64,000 bases of DNA from Paracentrotus lividus (GCA_940671915.1 CALNVZ010000313.1:1-64000), one strand, 5' to 3'. Positions 11,612 through 24,292 are shown, counted from the first letter of the stretch. Numbers and translations: made by a program. Notes: generated by a model not told the origin, from the letters alone.

Positions 11612-12457
11612 AGGGCCTGTCCCACAGAAGCGATCGTTGTGGCGACAACCTACGAACTACCTTTTAGTACCCTCCCATCATGCGCAGGTCCAATCGCCTA
11701 TAAAATCGTGAATTATCGCGTCTGTCGCCAACAAATACGTAGTAAAATTTTGTTCGCCGCTAGTTTCTCAACAAGTTAAACAATAGCTAGCGTCAGTTTG
11801 GTTGACGTCAATGACCGTAGCTTGTCTTCTCTTGTCGCGACAAGGTGCTAACGTAGGTTGTCGCCAGATAGAACTTGTTTAGCACAGCGGAACGGCGGCC
11901 AGTTGTAGGTTGTCGCGCTCCATGCGTACGTTGCACGCATCACTGAACTAACAGCCAGTGAAATTTAAGCCGCTACGGCCTTTGTCGCCACCAACATTCA
12001 CCAAAATCAGGATCGGCCTCCCATTCAGATACTGTACAGTCGCCGCTGATTTTTGAAATTTTCAAAATTCATTCACGACCCAAATTATGATGCGCGACTG
12101 AGAGGACTAGCACGAACCTAAAGGCGACAGGCCGCCATCAGGTAGAAAACACTCGATCGTCTGTGTCAGTCGCAAGGATCGCCACAGTGCGCAAGTTTAT
12201 ATTTTGGCTGATTTTAAGCTGCGACAAGAGAAGTCGAGCCGTAAGATGCGCGGAGGTCGAGACTATTGTATTATCGGATACCACCTATTGTTAGCCTATT
12301 GTTTGCGTGGAAGCAAGTCGTTGTCGTAGCCTATCGTAGACGGAGTCGTAGATACGCATGTGATCTTCGGTCACCTACGATTCTGACACGATTCTGGCAG
12401 GTTCTAACATACATAGGCTGTCGCCACAACGATCGCCTTCTGTGGGACAGGCCTTTT
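11612..12457 (-). mobile_element. MITE with GGGCCTGTCCCAC ends, copy B (inverted)
   Basis: Same terminal sequence as copy A and internal sequence in opposite orientation (for example the CGGATACCACC/TATCCGATAATAC segment). A 27-base spacer containing GGCTTCCACGCCCTTAACA lies between A and B, and the same spacer words follow B at 12458-12483. Confidence 0.82.
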
Positions 12458-13004
12458 AAGGGCTTCCACGCCCTTAACAATAGGCTAACAATAGCTGGTA
12501 TCCGATAATACAATAGGGTGCTTTCGCTGGACTACGGAGGAGCTAATCTAGAACTTTAGCATTATGAAAGGCTTTATTTTCAAAATAGCTCAAACCCCAA
12601 ACGCCTGCATACTGTTAGTACAGGGAAAAGAGTGTGTAAAACTCGTATTTGGTAGAAACGGCTGGCAAGCGTTTAAATTAAAAGTTTTCGTGTGCACAAA
12701 CGAGGGTTTCCCCTAGTTACAAGAGATAGCTCCCCGTTGTCAAAATCTACAACGCTATTTTGGGGAAATGTACGTTCTCCCGAAACGTAGAACGTATAGG
12801 TTCTCAGCTGAGAACGTAAGTCGGTTATAAGCTAATAAGCGAGCGCTTTTATAGGAATGTATACACGTATTTCCCCCTTTGCTAAAACATAAAAGAAGCA
12901 TAATTTGATTTGACTAATCATAAAGGCTGGGCGGTAGGTTATTTCTTTTCATATCAGCAAAGTTTTAGGTCAGCTGTTATAAGCATAGACGCATTTGACA
13001 CAAC

Positions 13005-13375
13005 AGTGTTCCTGCGTTTTGAACGGTCCACCGAATCATCGAACGAAAAACCTATCCATTGTCCAATCACATGCTCAAAATTGGAAGCCCGCCCAACTGG
13101 ACCTCATCTTTTTTCGTTCATGATTACTTCATATTATTCATTAAGGAGCGGACATGCGATGTGTTTTATTGTCAATGAATAAAAAATGAGCCTCTTTCTG
13201 TGATGGGGGGGGGGGAGAAACCGAATTGACTAGCATTTATTCTGCTCAGGTTTTTTAACATTGAAAATTGTGTTTAAATTCGAACATGTATTTTCAAATC
13301 ATTCTGTTCCTTCCTTCTTTTGCTGATATGTTGGCATAGGTAGCCCCGACCAAGTAAACATTCTTTTTATTGTGA
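13005..13375. repeat. Left member of a 4 kb-spaced inverted repeat pair
   Basis: Matches the reverse complement of 17500-17894: shared words include TCCTGCG, CCTATCCATTGTCCAATCAC and AGGTAGCCCCGACC. May be the arms of a large foldback whose middle was filled with MITEs. Neither arm has a conserved frame. Confidence 0.65.
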
Positions 13376-13643
13376 TCACAATATACAACAAATTAAAATG
13401 GGGGGGAATTATCAACTAATGTTTCTTAAGTTTCCTCTGCAAAGTATTATAATCTCTTAGACGTCTCCGGATGGAAACAATATCGGATACGTCTAGTAGT
13501 CTCCGGGTCTATTCGATACCACCTTAGTGTTACGTACATACAGAGTCATAACGTATCGTTTCAAAATGTTCTGTACTATTCTATATACATCCCAAATATC
13601 TACCTTTTTCCCATAGAAAATTAGATACTTTAATCAGCATTAA

Positions 13644-14012
13644 GGTGGTATCTCACTTCCGAAACTACTTGAAACAATATTGAGAAGGATTTTCAGCATG
13701 GCTTTGCCATAAACTTCAGTTTCCAAAGTTTCTAAGTTTCAGAGAGTCTCATGTGGCGCAAACGATCGCGGAGACGTCTCCGCGACAAAATGAAATTTCG
13801 TCTCCTTGACGATAAAAAGTATTAGAGACGTCTCCAATATCTCGGAGGCGTCTCGGAGACGTTCTATTATTGGAACGGATTTTAAAAAATAAATGTGTCG
13901 CGGAGACTCTCGGAGACGTCTCGCGAAATTGAGATGCTCTAAACTGTTTACTGCCGCGGAGGCGAAATTTTCTTTCTGTCCCGGAGACGTCTCCCGAAGT
14001 GAGATACCATCC
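13644..14012. mobile_element. GTATCTCACTTC-family MITE, copy 1
   Basis: Left end GGTGGTATCTCACTTCC after TTAA (13640-13643); right end GAAGTGAGATACCATCCTAA. The interior is packed with GAGACGTCTC and CGGAGACG words. No coding capacity. Confidence 0.78.
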
Positions 14013-14883
14013 TAACCAAACTTTCGCACACTAAAGGAATGTGCCATGGCCATAAGAACTACTACATTCTTGACTCGTAATCTACTGTCCCCGTGTTAGC
14101 ATTATTTAGAATCTGTTATTCGTTTGAATTGAAGATTTAAATAGAGCCATATAAATGAGTTCACCAATCATGCATTTGTGATGTCCTGATGAATAAAAAG
14201 CATTGTTTCCAAATTAATTCGTACATAATTTCGACTCAAAAACATATTGATTGGCGTTTTAATGTTTACCATATACTAATATGGAGAGGAAAAATTGCAC
14301 TAAAGATGTGATTCATTATTTGTTTAGAAAGAAATAAGATTAATTAAGCAAACAAAACAAACACAACAACAACAAAAGAAAAAAAAAATCTTCCTTTAAA
14401 GCTTCTTTTTTCGATTCTCTTTTTTTCAATCAATTTCAATTCATTTGTTTATATTAAAAATACTGAAAGGCAGTCCAAGGACTGATTACAGTTTCAAAAT
14501 ACAAGTTTTTAAAACAACATAAAACATCTAAAATATCGAGTGATCATCATTTAAAAATATAACATACCAACAATGTGGCATACAATAAGAAGGTAGAACG
14601 TAGTGGACAGAGAAAAGAGGAGTGAAGTAAGAAAAAAAAAGCATGAGCATGAAGATGAATTAAAGAAATGGAGTAAGTTCGACAGACTCGTGGATAATGT
14701 GATAATTGAGATTAATGGGTAAAGTCTCTTGAAGCTCTTCAACAGAATTGGGTGTTTTTATACATGCTTCGAACGACTCTCTGTTTCTGAACAACAATTT
14801 GAAAAGAATATAAAGAGCGACGAAAATGCTTTGCTGCATAACGTAGGTCCCTGACCTTGGAATTCCCAACGTGATAACTTATA

Positions 14884-15290
14884 AAAAAATTCTTTGTATG
14901 AACTAGAGCAACGAAAAAATGAACGTGCCTTGGATGTTCATCGTTTTTAACTTCTGAAAGAACATTCTTTGGTATGGATAGAGCAACGAAAAAGCATTCA
15001 TAAATGACACGTGCCTTGAATGTTCATCTTTATGTAACTTCTGAAAGACTATTCTTTGTAGAATAGAGCAACGGAAAAGCATTCATAACAACGTACTTGA
15101 TGTTCATCTTTTTAACTTCTGAAAGAACATTCTTTGTATGAATAGAGCAACGAAAAAGCATTCATAAGACGAACGTATCTTGGAATGTTTATCTTTTTAA
15201 CTTCTGAGAGAACATTCTTTGTATGAATGGGGCAACGAAAAATGAACGTACCTTGGAATGTTCCTCCGTATAGCTTTTGAGAGAATTGTA
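14884..15290. repeat. Tandem repeat, period about 80-87 bases
   Basis: Five copies of a unit containing CATTCTTTGTATGAATAGAG, CAACGAAAAAGCATTCATAA and ACTTCTGAAAGAAC, starting near 14884, 14962, 15048, 15125 and 15211. Confidence 0.8.
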
Positions 15291-16199
15291 TTTATAAATG
15301 ACGTAGGGCCTACCTTGGAACTTTCATCGCTATAGGTAGCCTTATTTTGATTTAGTGACAGCCATCGACCTTTCGTTTTTTGTTAACTTCTAGAAAAAGG
15401 GGTAGCCAATGATGATATTTTTGTTTTTATTTAGGGTGGTATCTCAAGGAGATACGAAAGATGCAGTTCCAACTGGCAACTAATTTATTGAAACAGCTGT
15501 CACTTTCTAAAGACGCACAAAAGAATATACAGGTTCAATGCTGCCTTTGATGTCTGATCCTCAAAGCCGACAGATTCATGGCGATAACAGAGTAGCGAAT
15601 TGTGTATTGCTATCATGTATATTGCTTATATTTCACTTTTCATTTGACTGAACAGCGCCAAAATTGAGCAAATGATAAAATATGAATATATCGACGATAT
15701 ATAATGTCTAAACATTGGGGTAAATTCAATGACAGCACCTTAAATTTGTGAAAAGGGTTTAAAAAATGATCATCTTAAAATCCCCTTTTTAACAATCTTC
15801 CGATTATTTCCGGCAGACGAAAATTGAATACGTGCTAGTTGGAATATTGGAAATTATGAAGCTATATGTCAGATTAGTGCCCACAACTGCCCAGTCCAGA
15901 ATTTTGATTTATATGTCGGAAAATATTGTGACATTTCTTTTCGCTTGCCTCGCAAAGGATACGCATTGTGTATTGCTCACAACTTTCAGACAAGTGGTAG
16001 CGAAAAGAAATTTCTTTTACAAAAGAATATCTCCTTTTGAAAGTGGCCCTACGAGTGCAGCTAGGTATAGGGATCTTTTGTCTACCAATCTGCAAAAGAG
16101 ATCTAGTTATGCACATGCCCGACATATTTTCTCCTCGCAGCTTTTAAGCTAGATCAAACGATTCCCGCTTGCATGATCTCTAGGGCTTGTACCTCCTTA

Positions 16200-16465
16200 G
16201 GGTGCTATCTCACTTCGCGGAAACAAAATTGAGACAGATTTGCCCGCATGGCATTGCTCTACATCTGTCTCCTCTGCTGTCTCCGCGACGGATTTTTTTG
16301 GGCCACAGGAGACAGATCTAGTACAATGACATGCTGGCTAATCCGTCTTTTGTGTCACGTAACCTTTTCTACGTTGCACAAAATATTTCGTCGCGGAAAA
16401 AGCTAGTAAAATGCCATGCCGGCAAATCTGTCTCAATTTTGTTTCCGCGAAGTGAGATCCCACCC
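16200..16465. mobile_element. GTATCTCACTTC-family MITE, copy 2
   Basis: About 50-base inverted ends (GGGTGCTATCTCACTTCGCG and the complement of CGCGAAGTGAGATCCCACCC), extended through GAGACAGATTTGCC on both sides. A truncated relative follows at about 16474-16625. Confidence 0.8.
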
Positions 16466-16880
16466 TTGGGGATATCGATCACTTCGCATAAACTACTTTG
16501 AAACAAATTTGAGACAGATTTGTCAGCATGGCTTTGTCATAGCTCAGTCTCTTAAGTTTCCTAAAGTTCTTAAGTTTCGGAGACGTCTCTAATACGTTTA
16601 ATACGTGGCGCAAACGATTCGTGATTCGTGTCATTATGTTAAGGATACGCCGGTTCAGTGTGCAAAATGTAGACGTGAAGTGCGTTTGTTTTTTGTTTTG
16701 TTTTTTTGTTTTTGTTTTTTTTGTTTTTTTTTGTTTACATAACAATATCATTATAAAAACTATCCAGTTACATGTTTCAATTATTATAGTTTTATAAGTA
16801 AATATACAATGTAGAAAACAAATAATTTAATTACTGATTTACTTTGAGGAGGAAACTTTGCTTGTTAATCCCAAGCTTAA

Positions 16881-17461
16881 AGGGGAATTACCCCTCAGAG
16901 AAACTTAGCTTCAGTGAATGAAGACAAACCCCCAAAACATACAGGGAAAGTTTCAGAAAAATCAGGCAATGAATAAGAGAGATATGAATTTTTAGATTTT
17001 GAGATCACTTATGATATGGAGATCCTGCAATTGGCAACGCGACCATGATGTGTGATGTAATGCAGGGAGATCTTTCCCATATCTATTGTACACATTGTAC
17101 TAAAATCATCTTTTTTCTTTATTCTAAAGGGAGAATAAAAAATCTTTTCATGGGATGACTTGTAAATATATGAAAGTCATAATATGTCATAAAAAGAAAA
17201 GCTGTTCTATCATTAGAATGAAAATAAAGAGACATTTTGAATAGTTTTTGTGCACACCATATGGGGAGTTCTCCCATTGTGATATCACAATGGTGACCGC
17301 GTTGCCAATGGGAGATTTCTTATGTCATTAGAGATCTCAATATTCAAATACACCTAACTTTCTTATCATTTATCCGATTTTCACCAAATATTCACTAATG
17401 TGCTTATTTGATTTTTCTGCATCCACAGTAAGCCAACTATCTACATAGGGACAATTCTCCT
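16881..17461. mobile_element. TTAA-flanked MITE (AGGGGAATTACCC ends)
   Basis: TTAA at 16877-16880 and 17462-17465 flanks inverted ends AGGGGAATTACC and GGACAATTCTCCT. Inner arms also pair (GGCAACGCGACC against GGTGACCGCGTTGCC). TTAA duplication points to a piggyBac- or Kolobok-mobilised non-autonomous element. Confidence 0.78.
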
Positions 17462-17499
17462 TTAATTTAGTTGTATCACTGTATCAACATTTAAAAACA

Positions 17500-17894
17500 T
17501 TTGTTAATGCGGTCGGGGCTACCTTAGGCCAACATACCCTGATTAGTGAAAATGGGAAATAACAGAATGAAGTTGACCTAAAATGATTCGAATTTAAACG
17601 AATGTCCAATGTTGAAACCAAACTGACGGCAGGATTGATTCACCAGCAGCCTATGGAATAGTGCCAATTCGGTCTTTCCCCCATCACATGAAAGGAGCTC
17701 ATTCTTTATTCCCTTGGCAATAACACACATGGCAATGTCCCCCGCTTCCTTAATGAATAATGATAATACATGAAGCGAAACAAAAGATGACGGTCCAGGT
17801 TGGGCGGAGCTTCCCAATTTTGAGCTTGTGATTGGACAATGGATAGGTTTTTCGTTCGACGATTCGATCGACCGTTCAAACGCAGGAACACTAA
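17500..17894. repeat. Right member of the inverted repeat pair
   Basis: Inverted partner of 13005-13375; begins with GGTCGGGGCTACCT and ends at CGCAGGAACAC. Frames of 61 and 162 codons on the minus strand run into unrelated sequence and are not supported as genes. Confidence 0.65.
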
Positions 17895-18200
17895 TAAAAC
17901 CTGGTAAGAAAAAGATAAACAAAAAAACTAGGTATCCCCAGTAAAGTAAGCCTTTGGATTGAAATTCGTAATTACAACAATAGACGTTGAAAATATAGCC
18001 ACTGCGCGCGCATTGACATCCTTTATGCAAGATGACAAAAGCGCGGGGTTTGATCGCATTCTGCAATTCGGAGTCTTTGTCTGGTATACAGTGCGTCCCA
18101 GAAAGAGTAAACCAACCTTCAGACCCTTATATTAAGATTGTATGTCTAGTGTTAGTTATTAGGGATATGTATTTCCTTTATTATTATATGACGAGAGTAA

Positions 18201-18440
18201 GGGTAGTATCTCACTTCGCAGAAACTACTTTGAAATATATATGAGACGGATTTGGGCCTACTTTGAGACGGTTTTGAAACTACTTGGAGACGTTGTGAAA
18301 ACTATTCCGGAGACACTCTCCTCATACTCCTCATACAGTTTATGAAAATTGTCACGGAGACGTCTCCGCGACGGGAATAAAGTATTGGAGACGTCTCTAA
18401 TACTTTTTATCCGTCGCGAAGAACGAAGTGAGATACCTCA
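18201..18440. mobile_element. GTATCTCACTTC-family MITE, copy 3
   Basis: Ends GGGTAGTATCTCACTTCG and its inverse GAAGTGAGATACCTC; the interior again holds GGAGACGTCTC words. Non-coding. Confidence 0.74.
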
Positions 18441-18599
18441 GTACCACACTTGTACCTGTTCATCATGGATGACTGAGCACTTGATTTTTGACACTTTGTT
18501 GAGTGGTGGTGGGGAGAAGGATACAGACTGGCAAAGGTGAGGAATCATGGTTTTCTAACTCATAATACTCAGATCCTGAAGAGCATAGATCATAAGTAC

Positions 18600-18930
18600 T
18601 ATCTATTTTATGGTGGCGTACCGGGGGGGGGGGGTGGGAGGGGGGGGTGGCATAACCAATACCAAGGGAGAGAGGCCCAAAGGCCCCAAATCAAGGAACT
18701 TTTCTTTTTCTTTTAATTTTTGAACGGGGGCTCGCCCCCCCCCCCCCTAAATCGCTTAGTAAACGTGACGTGTAACAAATTGATGTAGCTTTTTGCTCGC
18801 ACGGTCTGGCGTGACGCAGGGGGAAAAAATATCGGGTCTGCCAAAGTCTGAAATAATTTCGGTCCCCTTCTAATTTGCCACTGTCCCCCTCCCCCCCCCC
18901 CAAAAAAGAGGAGTTTTGACAGGTCTGCAG
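18600..18930. repeat. Dispersed repeat with CGTGACG and poly-C words
   Basis: Shares a segment with 26570-26700 (GTGACGTG..., TTTTGGCTCGC-like, GGAAAAAA-TA) and ends in G/C homopolymers. Overlapping minus-strand frames (up to 184 codons) run across unrelated blocks and are not genes. Confidence 0.5.
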
Positions 18931-19476
18931 TAGCGGATAAGGGCGGGGGCGCAAGGGACGTACATTCCGCAAAGCCGCTCATTAGCTGCATAATATGTTG
19001 AAATACAGTCATAATGAATTTAGAGCGTTTTACATTGCTCGGTAACGAGTTCCTCTCTTCCCTTTGGAATGTCTCTGTTCTGGCTCCTCCCATTGTGCAC
19101 AAACTAACGTAGAGGGCAGTCTTCAATATTCCGTTTCGTGATCGCAAACGGATAAAACGGAAAAAGGAAACGAATTCAATACTTCGTTTCCTTTTATCAG
19201 AACGAAAACGGAAAAACGAAATATTAAACGAGTTCAGGGTGTTTGATTTTCTTATTTTCAACAACAAAATAGAAAAACGAAATATTAAAAGACTGTAAAA
19301 CGAAAAAGCGGTTCGTTTTTCAATTTTCTGATTTTACATTTTTCATTTTTCTGTTTTTCTGTTATTTTTCACCAAATCAGAAACAGTTTTTGCTCAATAT
19401 TCCGTTTTTGCTTTTTTCGTTTTCAAAACAGAAAAACGAATTATCTGATAGTACCTTGATTGATTCGCGCTTAAAA

Positions 19477-19481
<5 letters not shown>

Positions 19482-19536
<55 letters not shown>

Positions 19537-19576
19537 CTTTTCTTTTTTTCTTTTTTCTTTTTTCTTTTTTTTTTTT
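19482..19576. repeat. Poly-T tract
   Basis: Nearly pure T for about 95 bases with a few C interruptions. Preceded (19110-19440) by AT-rich sequence repeating the GGAAAAACGAAATATT word in both orientations. Confidence 0.95.
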
Positions 19577-20039
19577 GGCTAAATTCCTAAAAGAAAGATG
19601 ATCGTCATCGTTTGTGAAAGAATAACAACAACAAAAATAGAACCATAAAAGTAAAAATATACTGCTTCGGGTCATTTTTAGTCAAAAATTTCGGCTTACG
19701 CTTTGCGCTCAAGAATCATCCCTTCAAAAGGTTCATTTGTTTTCAGATTTCGGACACCCGCAAAAATGCTAGTTACGGGCCTGACCATTGAGCTACATAC
19801 TCTTAAATCTAATCAGATCATCTTCCTATGGTGATTTAAGATTGAAGTTGATATCTCTCTCTCTCTTTTGACGATAAAATTCGGTTCCAATAGCAGTAAG
19901 CCTCTACAGCTGCCAAACTTTAACACCCTTCGCCGGCAAAAACAAAAATTGCCAAAGATTTTGTATTTTCATGAATTGCTATTTCGGTTAAAAAAAAATA
20001 AAAAATTAACGAGTGCATGTAGATATGTTATCCGGAATG

Positions 20040-20450
20040 GTTGAGTTGTCCTCCGGGGGACTTGTCCTGCGAGGTAGTTGTGCTGCGGGGAGTTGTCCTC
20101 CGGGGGAGTCGTCCTCCGGGGGAGTTGTCCTCCAGGGGAGTTGTCCTCCAGGGGAGCTGTCCTGCGGGGAGTTGATCCTCCGGGGAGTTGTACTCGGGGA
20201 TATTCCTCTGTGGGACTTGTCTCGGGGGAGTTTTCATCGGGGGAGATGTTCTCCGGGAGTGTCTCCCTTTCATTTCCATTTCATCTTGGGGACCCTTCCT
20301 CCGTGGTCTGTGCGAAGAAAGATGCCTGCCGCTGCCTGGGGAGTTTGTCCTGCGAGGGAGTTGGGTCCTCCGGGGGAGTTGTCCTCCGGGGGAGCTGTCC
20401 TCCGGGAGTTGTCCCCGGGGGAGTTGTCCTCCGGGGGAGATGTCCTGATA
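20040..20450. repeat. Minisatellite, CCTCCGGGGGAGTTGT unit, at the LINE 5' edge
   Basis: Roughly 15-16 base units (GTCCTCCGGGGGAGTT and variants) repeated for about 400 bases, ending GAGATGTCCTGATACGGTT. The same unit and the same end word occur inverted at 25762-25950. Frames translating as Gly-Ser-Cys-Pro repeats on both strands are artefacts. Confidence 0.85.
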
Positions 20451-20457
20451 CGGTTAA

Positions 20458-21545
20458 ATTGCACTCGATACAGGACATAACAGAACATTTTAATTCATAC
20501 TTTTTGAACATTGGCAAAAAAATAGCAGAACATATTATACCTGCTGTAGACGTTTTCTTTGATTCATTTTTAACTGGAAATATGTCACCAAATTCTTTAT
20601 TTATAAAACCAACTTCTTCTCATGAAATACTGAAAATAGTTTCTTCTTTAAATGCTTCTAAGTTAGGTGGACCCAACGGGATAGATCCCAAAGTGATAAA
20701 GAAATGTATATTTTGCTTTGTTGAGCCTCTGTGCCATATATTTAATCTATCAATTTGTACAGGAAATGTTCCAAATGGTTTGAAACTAGTACAGGTAGTA
20801 CCAGTTTATAAAAAAGGAAAATCAAATGACATTACAAATTACAGACCAATAGCTATTCTTCCTCTATTCTCTAAAATTCTAAAAAAAAATAATTCATGAG
20901 CGTTTATACAACTTCTTACAGGTTAATGATATTTTAACTGATTCTCAATTTGGATTTAGAAAAAAAAAAATATTCAACTGCCTTAGCTGTTTCAAGCTTA
21001 TGCAATCATGTTCAAAATGAAATTGAAAAAGGTAAATATTGTGTTAGACTATGGACCTGTCAAAAGCATTTGGCACCATTGACCATCACATATTATTACA
21101 AAAGCTCAGTTTTTTACGGTGTCAGAGGTGTTGCATTGAATTGGTTTGAAAATTATCTGTCTGACAGAAACCAGTATGTGATGGTCAATGGTGTCAAATC
21201 ATCTACTCAAAACAGCCACTGTGGTGTTTCCCAAGGTTCTGTATTGGACCCTCTCTTATTCCTTATATATGTAAACGATATAACTAAATCTAAAACTAAA
21301 AATCTAAAACTAAAACTAAAATTTTCTCTGTTTGCTGACGATACATGTGCGTTAATGAGCGATAGCAATATAAAAACACTTGTATCGACAGTAAACAGGG
21401 AGGTATCAAAGGTTTCCACCTGGTTTAAAGTAAATAGATTATCTTTAAATATAAACAAAACTAATTATGTCATATTTAGGTCAAGGAACAAGAGAGTGCC
21501 TAATGATTTATCGCATATTGTCATTAATAATTTTATTATATCTTA
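20458..21545 (+). pseudogene. Decayed reverse transcriptase of a Jockey/CR1-like LINE
   Basis: The first part contains HFNSYFLNIGKKIAE, LGGPNGIDPKVIK, LKLVQVVPVYKKGKSND and NYRPIAILP, the fingers region of non-LTR reverse transcriptases. After a frameshift near the A-runs at 20880-20890, QFGFRKK follows; after another, GVALNWFENYLSDRNQYV, HCGVSQGSV-PLLFLIYVND and the catalytic FADD (codons 21331-21342). The usual SKAFDT-DH motif is scrambled near 21055-21085 by frameshifts. A stop at 21544-21546 and the several shifts make it inactive. The C-terminal continuation is in the two downstream pieces, which carry further stops. The motif set is that of Jockey/CR1/Nimb-type LINEs; the exact clade needs a tree. 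Confidence 0.88.
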
Positions 21546-21780
21546 GTTGAGTAGCTTAAAATTTTTAGGTATTACAATAAATGAATTTTTAGATTGGAGT
21601 ATACATATTTCAGAAATTTCTAAATCACTTCCCAAATATACTGGTATCCTATCTAAACTAAAATTCATACTTCCCAACAATGTAATGCATATTTTATACA
21701 ATAGCCTTGTTTGCCTCATCTAAATTATTGTAATTATATTTGGGGTAATACTTATAAATCACATCTTAAAAAGCTATATA

Positions 21781-23196
21781 CACTGTTCGTCATAAAGGTG
21801 GAATATATTTTTCTGGCTCAAGCGACATTATGTTGCTTCGTTATTAATTTCTTGAATGTGTTTGTCATCGCTTTCACTTTCTGGGATCCTGGGTATATCT
21901 TGGACGCTCCCTCAACCCTTCCCGGGGATTTTTCTTCAAAACAGTTTGTCACCCCCAGAACATGGCCATTTTCGTCATTTTTTTCTTATTGTGGGGGCCC
22001 TTTTTTGTTCACGCGACCCACCAATGCCCCCTCAGTCCTACCCCAAGGAAACACGTCTAAGGTGGAGATTTGTTATTGTTCTTTAAATTAAATCTAGATT
22101 AATGGTTACAGGCTCGACTTTTTTGTCTAGGGGAGGGGTCAAAATTTATTTGATAGGGGTTCAACATTCATTTTATTCACTTTTACACCATGGAAATTTC
22201 TATCTTCCTTAAATTGTATGGTAAAATCTCAACCAAACATAAATCAAAATAAAATCTTATCAATAATGACTATTTACAGCCTTGTCATCCAGGCTAAACA
22301 TGATTTAAGGGGAAAATTATGATATTTAAAGGGATGCAGTAACATTGAATGATATTCAAATCACAATTTCTTGATTTAGCTCATTTTGTCATCATAATTA
22401 TAAACTTATAGGTCAGTCTGGTATCTCTTCAAAATTACAAGTTAATTGCTTGCTTTACTTTCGAGATATCAATGATTTCATACTCAAATTTAGTAAACCA
22501 TCTCGTGGTGGAAAACAAATTGCCATGTGCTTTTCAAGACACCCCACTTCCTGTCGTGTTCCCCCCGACCCTAGCGGGCTGGAGGGTTTGCTGCAAAGGG
22601 GTTGAAAATTCACTCGCGTTTGGCTGTTACACTGTTTTGTGGTAGTAAATGACTTCCATTTGATCTGAAATTTTCAGTAGTTTGTTTTTACTATGAGAGC
22701 AATATAATTTTATTCATCTTGATCTAATTGCTCTTGTTTTTGAAAGTTACTGTATCCCTTTAAGGGTTAAAGGTGGTTTTTCATTTCTTTTGTATTCAGC
22801 ATAAAGATGGAATAAAATATTCCGAATTTTTACCAATCTCGTTTTTTACTTCAACCCCTCCCCTAGACAAGAGACCTAAGCCTGTCCCCAGAAATTTAGA
22901 TTTAACTTAAAGAACAATATAAAACAGTACACCTCAGTCGCGTTTGCTGGGGGTAGGACTGAGGGGGCTTGATTGGCCGGGAAAACAAAAAGGGGCCCCA
23001 AAATGAGAAAAAATGACAAAAATGGGCATCACGGGGGTTGACAAAACTTTTATGGAAAAATGTCCACGTGAAGGGTTGGGAGAATGTCCAAGATATAGCC
23101 AGGGTCCCAAAAAGTAAAAGTCATAGTCATTAAAGTCATAGCAAAATCATGTCGCTATAGCGGCAAAAACATATTCCACCTTTATGACGGACAGTG
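21781..23196. mobile_element. TA-flanked foldback element (CACTGT ends) inside the LINE
   Basis: Ends CACTGTTCGTCATAAAGGTG and its inverse, with arms of about 350 bases sharing the CCAAGATATAGCCAGGG word with 1691-2579. Left flank is TA; the right flank reads CA, probably a mutated TA. Its centre carries another MITE (22330-22759). The internal segment is inverted relative to the copy at 1691-2579. Confidence 0.82.
22330..22759. mobile_element. TTAA-flanked MITE nested in the foldback
   Basis: Inverted ends AGGGATGCAGTAAC and GTTACTGTATCCCT, with TTAA on both sides (22326-22329, 22760-22763). The copy of the host foldback at 1691-2579 lacks this block, so it is a later insertion. Confidence 0.78.
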
Positions 23197-23442
23197 CATT
23201 TTACAGAAAAGATGTATTCATTTAATAACAAAGTCACATCCACAAAATGCAAGTAAACCCCTTTTTTTATAAAAACGCAAACTTTGCCTTTAAAAGATTT
23301 GATTAATCTAAATACTTTAATTTTCATGTACTCCATAAAGCATAAAATTTTTCCTGATAGGTTCTGCAGGATATTTACTATTAATTCAAATGTTCATTCG
23401 TATGTAACTCGTCAAAAAGACCATTTTCACCAACCTAAAGTA

Positions 23443-24292
23443 GGGGAGACCGGGTATGGAAGTTACACGGGTCAGTTGTTACAGTTCTCAGTGTGCTAAG
23501 ATGGAACAAGAGAGGATGTGCTAACTGGCATCTATATACAGCCTATATAGCTGTGATGAACTGCCGGTCGTGAGATTTCTCCGTTGTTTTAATAAAAAGT
23601 AAATCAACAAAAACCATTTTTTACAGTTCAAAGTAAATTTTTGACAAAAATTGAAATTTGTAAATAGGTCTTACAACTGAAGGCACATGATGATAGTCTG
23701 GATGTAAACATAGTACATGTATGTCACTAATATACCCCCTAGCCATGCCCTGTAATTCTGCCTAATGACTGCGCTACATTGATTTCTGTGTGTAAATCAC
23801 CCATGGGGTAGGTTTGTTACAACAACCTACCCCATGTTGATGTAACAACTTACCCAATTACATTACATGTGTAAAATTACATTTTGTCTCAATTTTCAGG
23901 TGTTAATATTTTTATTTTTTTATTATTACTTTTGTATATTCTAGAGCTCTACTTGATCTACTGTTATCGATGTCAGAAAACTGGAAAGTTGAAATTAAAG
24001 TATGGTATAAGAGATTTACACATTGTCAACTTACCCGTATGTTTACATATTGTAACAATTGACCCCGTATGGTGTAACAACCTACCCCGTATATGGGTAG
24101 GTTGTTACAAAAAATGTCTTCACTAATTAAGCTGTAGTTAATTAGTGTTTACATGTTTTCAAGTTTTTATATGCCTTAGGTTTTAGCCAACATAATAGGC
24201 TAACTACAGACCCAATATGGAGTGCGTGAGTTCTTTCATTAGAATTATCTGGCACAAATGTGAATTTTGTAACGTCCATACGCCGGTCTCCC
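23443..24292. mobile_element. TA-flanked GGGGAGA foldback element inside the LINE
   Basis: Ends GGGGAGACCGGGTATGGA and inverse TCCATACGCCGGTCTCCC with TA at 23441-23442 and 24293-24294. Interior carries scattered TAGGTTGTTACA / TGTAACAACCTACCCC words in both orientations. Related to 30397-31388. No transposase frame. Confidence 0.82.

Noticed and set aside
14884..15290. CRISPR-like array
   Set aside because: Units are degenerate along their whole length with no unique spacers, and the genome is eukaryotic.
18713..19267. 184-codon minus-strand open frame
   Set aside because: Crosses a poly-C repeat and unrelated AT-rich repeat sequence; composition is low complexity and no splice or domain support exists.
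20013..20480. 155-codon frame of Gly-Ser-Cys-Pro repeats
   Set aside because: Pure translation of the CCTCCGGGGGAGTTGT minisatellite; frames are open on both strands for the same reason.
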